Assembly: GCA_910589415.1 (NCBI GenBank)
Contig: OU342630.1
Span: 18,447,867-18,511,866, forward strand
Direction: 5' to 3'
Length of the DNA stretch: 64,000 bases
Origin: Malachius bipustulatus
Lineage: Eukaryota; Arthropoda; Insecta; Coleoptera; Melyridae
The translations under genes were made by a program, and so were the position numbers. This document shows, piece after piece, positions 55,704 through 64,000 of the stretch; the stretch's first letter is position 1, and every line of letters starts with the position of its first letter. The notes under the pieces were generated by a model. It did not search any database. It saw only the letters and a list, made by a program, of their open reading frames with translations, and was not told where the DNA came from.

Positions 55704-58700
55704 TATGCAGGGTGTTGATTTTCAAAACGGGACATAGGGAACACTGAGAAAAATTTTTCATTGGCGGAAGTAAATTTGCAATTCCGCCAACTAAATTATT
55801 TAATTGATAACGAGCAACTAAATATTTAGTTGCGTCAACTAAATTATTTAGTTCGAGAATTTGAGATATCCAACCAAGAATTAGTTGCCATAAGATACTG
55901 TATAAAAGTGATTGCAAATAAAACTTTCTGCTGTGAACTAAATAATAATTCAGTGAACCACACTAAGCTTTCTTATGTCAATTTAATAAAACTGCGCAGA
56001 ACTATTATCAGGTTCTCTCAATATTACTTTGAGTTCTCTCAACTAAATGAAACTCTTCTCCGAATCCAATCTTAGTTTTGATTTTTCCTACCTACCTTAT
56101 CTACCTACCTAACCTAAAAATTTGGTAATATTTTATTGAACTTTTCGTTTTGAAATTTTTTATTTATTGGTTGGGATTTCGGTTCTTGGTGAAATAATAA
56201 TATTATCAAGAACCGAAATCCCATGCAAGCAATAAATAAAAAATTTCTACCCGCAATAAAGGTATAAAATGCGCAGTGCCACACGGCTCTCCTCATCCCG
56301 ATCAACAATACATATAACAATAAAAAGTATATCTGCACATTTTGCTGTACACATTAATCATCCATTTGTCCATAGTAATATTAAATACAGGGTGTCCCAA
56401 TATTCCATGGACATGGAGCAACCACAGATTACTGAGGTAAAAAAAAGTCGCTCGGATCAAACTTATCTCTATACCAAAGTGCTTCGTTTGTCCGTTAGAG
56501 GGCTTCAAAGTCTTTTGAAAATTTTAGTTTTTTTGAAATAGCTCAAAGTCGGCTGATTCCAATTCGATGAAATTTGGTAGGTCAATTTCTTATTAAAAGT
56601 ACTAACTTCTCATGTACATGATAATTTGACGGAAACCCGGGAAGGGGTGAAACTACCCCTACCCTCCATTAAAATCGATCGTAATTGTTGATAGGGTAGC
56701 TGGAACGCTGTTCATGTTTTTTTATTTGAAAGATACATCGTTTTAGCCCATTTTTGGTCTCTTACAAAATCTGTATCTTTCCGAGGTGCTATGTGATAAA
56801 ATAAATTAGTCGATGATAACTAAATTTTTATTTCATTCTTTTAATTTGAAATCAAATTTTCAATTGTCAGGTGATTATTTTATCTAATCTCATAAAAGAT
56901 GCTCGATGTGGGCGCCGGTTTGGACCCTAGAAAGTTCCATCCTGCGCAAAAAAATGATTTTAACTTTTCTTCGAACCTCGTCGTTTTGCAAACTGTTTAT
57001 GCGTTTGAAAAAAACCGTTTGCAAACACCTGAAAAAAAGAACCGAACCATACTTAACATCTTTTATGAGATTAGATCAAATAATCACCTGACAATTGAAA
57101 ATATGATTTCAAATCAAAAGAATGAAAAAAAATTTTGGTTAGGTGTCATCGACTAATTTATTTTATCACATGGCACCGCGGAGAGATACAGATTTTTGTA
57201 GGAGACCAAAAATGGGCTAAAACGATGTATCTTTCAAACAAAAAAACATGAACAGCGTCCCTGCTACCCTATCAACAATTACGATCGATTTTAATGGAGG
57301 GTAGGGGTAGTTTCACCCCTTCCCGGACTTCCGTCAAATTATCATGTACATCAGAAGTTAGTACTTTTAATAAGAAATTGACCTACCAAATTTCATCGAA
57401 TTGGAAACAGCCGACTTTGAGCTATTTCAAAAAAACTAAAATTTTCAAAAGACTTTGAAGCCCTCTAACGGACAAACGAAGCACTTTGGTATAGAGATAA
57501 GTTTGATCCGAGCGACTTTTTTTTACCTCAGTAATCTGTGGTTGCTCCATGTCCATGGAATATTGGGACACCCTGTATATAAATTACCTTTAATTATTGT
57601 TATATACGCGTAGACCGGGGCGAGTCAAAACTCTACCATTTATTGGTTTGGTTTGTCTGAAATCCATTTAAGTACCTATACCAAGCTAGTAACAGTTATG
57701 ACGGCTTTCTGTGATTTGAACTTCACGATTTGTCAGATTTATACAAACAAAGCTGCAAAAGAATATAAAAAATAAAACCGAACTATTTATTTACATTAAA
57801 TAAGCAAGAAAAGTTCACTTAGATAAATTATTAGCAACAACCACGTTTGACGAACGCAGCTACATCATAATGGCGTCTATAATGGCGACTGATGTGTTTT
57901 TATCTGAGGTTGCACAGTTAGATGAATCTATTACAGTAAATAAAGAAATATTTATTGCTTTAATTCTGGTATAATTCCTTCAATACAAACGTTCTAATTA
58001 TTGAACCCTCTCAGTACACTACGCAAGAAATTTTTACTTGACACAATCATACCATAGTTGGAATAATGAATATCTGATATATTTCACGCAATTATCTTTG
58101 GAATATTCTGTTAAACATTTATTCCTACCTCCGGCAAGAAAAGCATATTTGTCTCACAAATTTCTAACTTCTAAGAATCTTTGATTTCTTTAAACAAGAT
58201 AACTTTATATGTTTAGTTGCTGGAATTAAATTATGTTCTAGTACAAATTCTTAGATTGTTAGCCATGAGTAATATTATTATGCCAATATGGAAAATACTT
58301 CGTTACACAAAATGAGCTTCAATTAAATTATTTAATTCAATCAATTGCTCAATTTTAGTGAATCCAACTAAGATTTGGTACTGTAAATGATTAAGTTGTT
58401 CTTATAACTAAATAAATTCTCTGGAGGAAATACCTCCAGCCTTTAGTTCTTTCAAGAATAATATTTCTCTCAGTGAATAGAGTATAGCATTGTAAAATGT
58501 AAATGTTGCTTAGTTTAACGTTACATTCTAATAATATGGACAAAATTAATTGTCAAAACGTAGAAACGTCATTATTGTTTAGACAAGGCATGCTATTTTG
58601 TGATTAAACATTAACAAGTACTTGAATTTTTACTGAAGAATTTTAGAAAACAACGTGAAATTAAATCAATTTCTGATGTCAAGCGTTATGTGCAATAATT

Positions 58701-58818
58701 TTAGCTTCATTTTGATACCAAAACCATTTCTGTCATTGTAAACGGCGAGCAGGAATCCTCAAAAACCACGCAATGCTAATCCCCTATGGCCCGCTTCGAA
58801 AATCAACACCCTGTATAC
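55704..58818. mobile_element. 3.1-kb element with ~38-bp inverted ends
   Basis: GCAGGGTGTTGATTTTCAAA at the left is matched by TTTCGAAAATCAACACCCTG at the right, with ACGGGACATAGGG against CCCCTATGGCCCG continuing inward. The interior holds palindromic AACTAAATATTTAGTT units near 55795-55860, a complete fold-back at 56389-57578 and AT-rich DNA, but no transposase. It looks like a non-autonomous element that later received the inner one. CACTGAGAAAAATTTTTCAT at 55741 also occurs at 34.65 kb. Confidence 0.72.
56389..57578. mobile_element. Fold-back element, ACAGGGTGTCCCAATATT tips
   Basis: ACAGGGTGTCCCAATATTCC opens and GGAATATTGGGACACCCTGT closes. The arms are nearly identical for about 500 bases, with CATGGACATGGAGCAACC, GAGGTAAAAAAAAGTCGCTC-type text, AACTTCT.ATGTACATGATA and AATTACGATCGATTTTAATG. 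The short centre (around 56890-57070) is unpaired and gives chance open frames. It is nested in the 55.7-58.8 kb element. Confidence 0.92.
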
Positions 58819-59770
58819 TTCTATACTTAATGGAAGAAGTAATTATTGTCGAAAACTAACTAAGTTTATTTACCTTATAAATTTATAAACTTCCTTTTAC
58901 TTCCAACGGGAAATACGCGATATGCGAAGGGAATAAAGTTGTATTAGAATTTTTAAATGGGTAGACAACATAAGCTTGATAGATAAATTCACGTGCATAC
59001 TTGATGCTTTCAGGCCAGGATATAGGATATTGTGAATTTCAGTCGTTTGTAAAGGTTTAAGCAGACTGCACGTGCGTATCTGTTTGCGTGAGTCGCATAG
59101 CAACTTCTTTCTTTCCTAACCCTCCGATGTCTTATCTTGTTTTTATTACACTGCCAGCCAAGCATTTCTCCGCTGCAGCCCCTCATCAGTCGACTGCTTC
59201 AGTCACTTTCTCTATTTCGTAAACAACTAGCATTGCTTAATGCTTATACCGACTCCGGACCCCGGTTAGGCCATCCCACTCTCAGTTATTCGCAAGGAGG
59301 AGTTTAATGGATTCTGAGGAAGTTGATGATGTAGCCGCGATTCCGTCTCCAAATCGACGTTTGGTCTCGTTTTGTAAAATATACGGAATGAAATTAGACT
59401 TTGGCATAATTACATAGTGGAAAGTAGGACTGGAAATAAAAATCCATTGTCGTTTTTTTGTTCTTTATAAAGTTTGGATGAATTTGAAGTCTGAGCCTGA
59501 ATTCTGATATCTTTATATTGGAAGCTGATATGGATAAACAACTTTCTTTAGTCGTAGTTGACGTATTATACAAGTAATCAATAATGTAATTATTATTTCT
59601 GTTTGGAGTACCTATCTGACTAATTCCATAATATTTTGTATGTATGCAGGTTCCTTCCGAAATGCCACCCGGGGACAACAGAGCCTTAGGTCCATATTCT
59701 CATCTAATTTTAGAGCTTATTTTTGGATAAAATAAGTTATAAAATACCTTCAAAAATGAGCCTTATTCTG
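58819..59770. other. Unassigned DNA
   Basis: Positions 59060-59380 are unique-looking and less AT-rich. A 36-codon frame starting near 59308 (MDSEEVDDVAAIPSP) is too short to call. Confidence 0.4.
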
Positions 59771-59774
59771 ATCT

Positions 59775-60990
59775 TATTTTCATTTCATTTCATTTATTTA
59801 AATTATCGTGTCTCGACACCAGATGGCCATTGACACATTAACAGTACACTTACAATATTGTAATATTATACAAGAAGAGGAAGATTTGCATTTGCATTTA
59901 CATTAGTTCTATTAAAATCTGTATCATAAAGAATTGAAGCATTGATTCTTGGATTTATTTCTTATATTTCATGGTAGAGGTCTATGTCTTGCAGGTATTC
60001 AATGAGACGTGGTATCCGGCTGGTGGAACTGAGGATTTCCCGTATGCACTGTGATAGGCATTTATTTTGCCGGCTTATCTTATAGTGAGGGCAGTCTATA
60101 ATTATGTGTTTAACAGTAAGGGGGTGGAAACATTTTCTACATACAGGTGGGTCCTCGGTAGCCATTAGGTGTTTGTGTGTTATCCGGGTGTGGCCAATTC
60201 GCAGTCTTCTGATGACAGTTTTTTCTCTTCTGCTCATAAAAGGCAGTTCAACTGGTTTTACTGAGGAATGGATTTCCTGCAGCTTGGAGGGGATTGTATT
60301 CCAGTGGATTTGCCAAGAGATTCTCGTGGAACGTTTAAAGTGGGCTTTGAGATCGGTGTGGATTTGAACTCTTTCAGGAGTTGCGTTTGATGATGTGGTT
60401 TGTTTGGCCTCCTGGTCGGCTTTCTCGTTTCCAGGTATGCCGACATGTGATGGAATCCAAATTATAGTAATGGCCACTCCAAGGGAGGCAAGTTTATTGG
60501 AGTCGTGGATGGCTGATACTAGGGGATGGTCTGTATAAATGTTGTTATTAGACTGGATGGCGGCAAGTGAATCTGTGCATATGGCTACTTGCTTGTGGTC
60601 GGGAGTTCAAGGCTTGTTGGATAGCAAAAACTTGCTATCCAACTTGCACCTGTGTGGACGCTGGAGAAAGACGATAGAAGACTTGTTATGCTCGGTCAGT
60701 AGAGGTGACTGCACAGCCTACGCCAGTTTCAGATTTGGAAGCATGCGTGTAGAGGATTTTATCAAAATGGAACGAGTTGATTAGAGTTAGGAAGGCTTGT
60801 TTTATTACTTCATGTGGAGTTTCAAGTTTGTTGTATCTGGTGAGGGAGGTGTTGATTTTTGGCAGTGACTTGTCCCAGGGCGAGAAAGAGGAAATAGGTT
60901 TTAAGGTTGTCTGGGTGAGGTCTATGTTGCGAAGAAGAGGGGAGAGAATTTGCGGTAGCGGTTGTGGCCTTGACTGATTAAGATTTGTGT
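59775..60990 (-). mobile_element. I-type LINE fragment with ATGAA-type tail
   Basis: On the minus strand it holds RNase H and a zinc knuckle, then a 3' UTR with CCATCTGGTGTCGAGACACG and AATTTAAATAAATGAAATG. It closes in AAATGA/AATGA units at about 59775-59800. The upstream part (60480-60990) is frame-shifted but gives recognisable pieces such as CTDSLAAIQSN just before the intact frame. The 5' end is truncated. The 3' end style is that of I-superfamily LINEs. Confidence 0.78.
59962..60477 (-). CDS. LINE RNase H plus zinc knuckle, C-terminal fragment
   Basis: The 171-codon frame starts inside an RNase H domain. WIPSHVGIPGNEKADQEAK (residues 7-25) holds the conserved His and Asp of its last catalytic block. 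An I-factor-like linker follows, with RLRIGHTRITHKHLM, then a C-X2-C-X7-H-X4-C knuckle (CRKCFHPLTVKHIIIDC). RNase H removes the RNA strand during element copying. The first in-frame ATG is not a real start: the frame continues upstream without a stop for a while (CTDSLAAIQSN). It is an open remnant, not an independent gene. Confidence 0.85.
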   Translation of the reverse strand: MAITIIWIPSHVGIPGNEKADQEAKQTTSSNATPERVQIHTDLKAHFKRSTRISWQIHWNTIPSKLQEIHSSVKPVELPFMSRREKTVIRRLRIGHTRITHKHLMATEDPPVCRKCFHPLTVKHIIIDCPHYKISRQNKCLSQCIREILSSTSRIPRLIEYLQDIDLYHEI

Positions 60991-61649
60991 GAGGGAAGTT
61001 TATTAGTGATGAATTTTGTTGATTAGCAGATATTCTGGCAAAGTATAGCAGTAGAATTTGCCGACGTCTCAGCCATAAAGGTGGTAAGCTCAGCCATAAA
61101 AATCTTATTTTAAGTGGCGTATATTAACAGAAAAGACAACATGAAATATGGATAATAACAAAACAGCGCTCCCCATCACTTTATAATAAACGTCAGAATC
61201 ATACTTTTTGATAACATTGAATTAATTGAGGAGGTACAGTAAGTTCGGGAAATGGAAATTAGGTCAGAAGCTACTATACCTCTCATACACACACCTACAG
61301 TGTGTGTCACAGGCATGGTACACCCCCTTTTTTTCTTTATTTTTGGAGATAATTTTTTGAAATTTGGTACGTCGCATACTCTCGATAGAGCGCACTTTTT
61401 AACCGAAAATTGAATTTTTTCCCACATCCGGTTTTTCCGGAAATGTTACCTATTAGTGTATTTTTTAATAAAAAAATACACTATTGAGGACGACATCACT
61501 TTTCGAAAATCACCCAAACTCATCAAATGTCCACCGATCATGACCCCCAGATCACGAAAAAGTGGTTTTCCAAAATTCACCTGCCCACGATATAAATATA
61601 TATATAAAACAATTAATTTGTTAGTCTTGGCCGACTAAGTTAGACAACA
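60991..61649. other. Unassigned DNA with one hairpin
   Basis: A self-complementary TAGTGTATTTTTTAATAAAA segment (about 61455-61484) forms a hairpin of about 13 bp. No gene. Confidence 0.5.
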
Positions 61650-63423
61650 GGAGTGTAATTATATTGGGAAAGTGGCCTTAGGCAAAGACTACGTTATACT
61701 CTTTTTCTTTATTTGCTCAAGCTTTCGATAGCTACATTTGCATCTTCTTCAGGAGCCAACTACAAATCAGAGAAAAAACCATGAGTGTCTTTATGTGTGT
61801 ACTAAATTTTCGATTACTTACAGATTTGAGGTTCTGTCTTAGATGTTATATTTTGAGTTCTTATATTCATAATTGACACACACATGGGTAATGTGGGAAA
61901 CCGAACACTCTGAGGTATCCTCTATGATTGTTACATTGTTTGGCAGTTATACAATCACTAGGAACTTTCAGCTACTTTTGCACAATTATCACAGTATTTA
62001 AAATCAGTACAAACACATTAAAAATAAATTTAAAACTAATCTTTGGGCAGTAAAAATCTAATTTTCATCTACATTACGTTTTGACCACCATCTTGCCGTC
62101 TGAAAATGAGGATCCTTCTATTTGATAAGATACGGTCAAGAAAAACTTTTTTAAATAATTTTTAAAAAATCCTTCTCTCTCTCCTAACTGAAGGATGATC
62201 CTTGTTACACTGTTGACATTGTGACAGTCCGGCAAGGAGGCAGCTTGTGTCACTTGTCTTTCAGTCAGGTTCTGTTTATTTGTTATGTTTCCATATTAGA
62301 GTCCCTAAACTTTCACATATCAGATACAGCAGCAGGTGAGTGTCTGTCTTGAAGTTACATATTCTAAGTTAATATTATGAAAAACTTTCTGTTTTAAATT
62401 ACTAATTTTTATTTATTGGTTGACTCTAGTTAATCTATTTATTTTATTTATTTTATTGATTCTACATTATTGCTATTACTGGTTTTGTTGTTAATTTGAG
62501 AGAGGAGAAACAAATTTTCTCCTCTCTCAAATTAACGGAGGAGAATAAGAGGAGAAACAAATTTTCTCCTCTCTCAAATTAACAACAAAACCAGTAATAG
62601 CAATAATGTAGAATCAATAAAATAAATAAAATAAATAGATTAACTAGAGTCAACCAATAAATAAAAATTAGTAATTTAAAACAGAAAGTTTTTCATAATA
62701 TTAACTTAGAATATGTAACTTCAAGACAGACACTCACCTGCTGCTGTATCTGATATGTGAAAGTTTAGGGACTCTAATATGGAAACATAACAAATAAACA
62801 GAACCTGACTGAAAGACAAGTGACACAAGCTGCCTCCTTGCCGGACTGTCACAATGTCAACAGTGTAACAAGGATCATCCTTCAGTTAGGAGAGAGAGAA
62901 GGATTTTTTAAAAATTATTTAAAAAAGTTTTTCTTGACCGTATCTTATCAAATAGAAGGATCCTCATTTTCAGATGGCAAGATGGTGGTCAAAACGTAAT
63001 GTAGATGAAAATTAGATTTTTACTGCCCAAAGATTAGTTTTAAATTTATTTTTAATGTGTTTGTAATGATTTTAAATACTGTGATAATTGTGCAAAAGTA
63101 GCTGAAAGTTCCTAGTGATTGTATAACTGCCAAACAATGTAACAATCATAGAGGATACCTCAGAGTGTTCGGTTTCCCACATTACCCATGTGTGTGTCAA
63201 TTATGAATATAAGAACTCAAAATATAACATCTAAGACAGAACCTCAAATCTGTAAGTAATCGAAAATTTAGTACACACATAAAGACACTCATGGTTTTTT
63301 CTCTGATTTGTAGTTGGCTCCTGAAGAAGATGCAAATGTAGCTATCGAAAGCTTGAGCAAATAAAGAAAAAGAGTATAACGTAGTCTTTGCCTAAGGCCA
63401 CTTTCCCAATATAATTACACTCC
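61650..63423. repeat. 1.77-kb near-perfect palindrome
   Basis: The sequence from 61650 to about 62500 is the reverse complement of about 62575-63423. Mirror positions add to 125,073 throughout, so the arms carry no net indels, and only a couple of mismatches were noticed (for example in the CAGTACAAAC and GCC(G/A)TCTGAAAATG regions). The centre is a repeated GAGAGGAGAAACAAATTTTC motif. There is no ACAGGGTG tip, target duplication or coding frame. It may be a fold-back transposable element, a recent inverted duplication or an assembly artefact. Confidence 0.93.
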
Positions 63424-63447
63424 TATATATATATATATATATATATT
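63424..63447. repeat. TA microsatellite
   Basis: About 11 TA units directly abut the right end of the palindrome. Confidence 0.9.
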
Positions 63448-64000
63448 TCTCCAAAAACGCGAAATTTCGATTTTCAAAACGCTCCTGTAGCTTTATTTTT
63501 GAAGATTAGTAAACGAAATTTTGGATCCTTATAAAACTTTGGAATGATGTTAGATTTTCGTTGAAAAAATTTCCAAAAGTCGAATCACTTCTACAGGGTG
63601 TCCCTTCAAAATTCCCGCAATCCGGTTCTTGTGGTATCATTTCAGGTCGCAGTTTTCAATCTAGGAGGCTGAAATTTTTGTGGGAGTAAGATATCCACAA
63701 GGAGTGGTCTGGTATTGCACTTGAGCAAAATCGGGCAAGCCGTTTCAAAATGGCAGCCATTTGAATTTTTTGAAAATTTGCTATTTTTTGAGCCCCTGTA
63801 TGAGCAAGATGGCAATAAAACTTTGAAATAAAATTAACAAGATTGGAAGAAAACTATTTGAAATTTGAATTAAAGCAATAAAATTGGCATTATTTATATT
63901 AATAAACCAGTGGCGTGGGTAGGAAAAGGGTAAAAATGTCTAAATTTCTATAACCGTTTATGAGTTCATTTTTAAAGAAATTGAACTGAAATTTTCACAG
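63448..64000. mobile_element. Start of another ACAGGGTG element, cut by window end
   Basis: ACAGGGTGTCCCTTCAAAAT begins at about 63594 and is followed by the plain, gene-free text typical of a fold-back arm, with an internal GAGCCCCTGTATGAG box near 63790. The second arm, if present, lies beyond the window. The 63448-63593 stretch is unassigned. Confidence 0.5.

Noticed and set aside
59308..59420. A short acidic reading frame starting MDSEEVDDVAAIPSP.
   Set aside because: Only about 36 codons, no domain or splice signal I can defend; left as unassigned.
61735..61775. CTGAAGA...GAAA text in the palindrome (also near 63321-63350) resembling a hammerhead ribozyme core.
   Set aside because: The required helix III closure and cleavage-site UH are not present, and helix I could not be formed, so the resemblance is limited to two short boxes.
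1..64000. CRISPR array, rRNA, intact tRNA or bacterial-type operon.
   Set aside because: No evenly spaced direct repeats with unique spacers, no ribosomal sequence, and the gene content is eukaryotic transposons.

Overview
This window reads as AT-rich nuclear DNA from an insect. The evidence is the dense, layered load of eukaryotic mobile elements: several non-LTR retrotransposon clades, tRNA-derived SINEs, IS630/Tc1-type DNA transposon remnants and many fold-back elements. No rRNA or tRNA gene, bacterial-style operon or intact host gene was recognised. Species cannot be assigned. The ACAGGGTG fold-back elements and abundant TAGGTA strings recall beetle, true-bug or moth genomes, but that is an impression from memory. 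The window is probably intergenic or inside a large intron.

Layout. Positions 1-14,200 are mostly unassigned AT-rich DNA. They hold a decayed LINE reverse transcriptase (about 4.1-4.9 kb, minus), a candidate 2.4-kb element with inverted ends (6.63-9.08 kb) and a worn fold-back (10.27-11.46 kb). Positions 14.2-25.2 kb form a retrotransposon cluster. A 5'-truncated LINE ends in (TTA)n at 14.25-15.71 kb, and a second LINE 3' end with a TTA tail lies at 18.15-18.86 kb. Two head-to-tail minus-strand copies of an R4/Dong-like element follow (18.86-21.22 truncated, 21.24-25.15 full length), with TTA-repeat DNA at every outer edge and between them. The truncated copy carries a smaller LINE insertion with a 14-bp target duplication. 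The full-length copy is broken by one 4-bp CATG duplication.

Positions 25.3-41.1 kb are rich in fold-back elements whose tips read ACAGGGTG...CACCCTGT with TA beside them. The 25.30-27.51 copy has a 248-bp MITE in one arm only, so the other arm records the empty site. This part also holds diverged ~312-328-bp tandem repeats (31.28-32.16 kb), a SINE, a MITE and a decayed DDE transposase (38.78-40.11 kb). Positions 41.5-50.3 kb hold an RNase H-bearing LINE remnant split by a short dispersed repeat, a second SINE, a possible Crypton-type recombinase remnant (minus, 44.0 kb), an R1-like RT pseudogene (44.8-45.5 kb) and a Helitron-like 3' end. Positions 51.3-58.8 kb are more fold-backs, including a 3.1-kb element with another fold-back inside it. 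Positions 59.8-61.0 kb hold an I-type LINE 3' end. Positions 61.65-63.42 kb form a nearly perfect 1.77-kb palindrome.

How the parts interact: the clearest mechanistic link is that some LINEs leave TTA-repeat tails and the R4/Dong-like element sits in TTA/TAA repeats, so one family appears to make landing sites for another. The fold-back families share tips and short internal phrases, suggesting modular exchange or common mobilisation by an unseen transposase. I found no defence, biosynthetic or signalling system and no CRISPR array.
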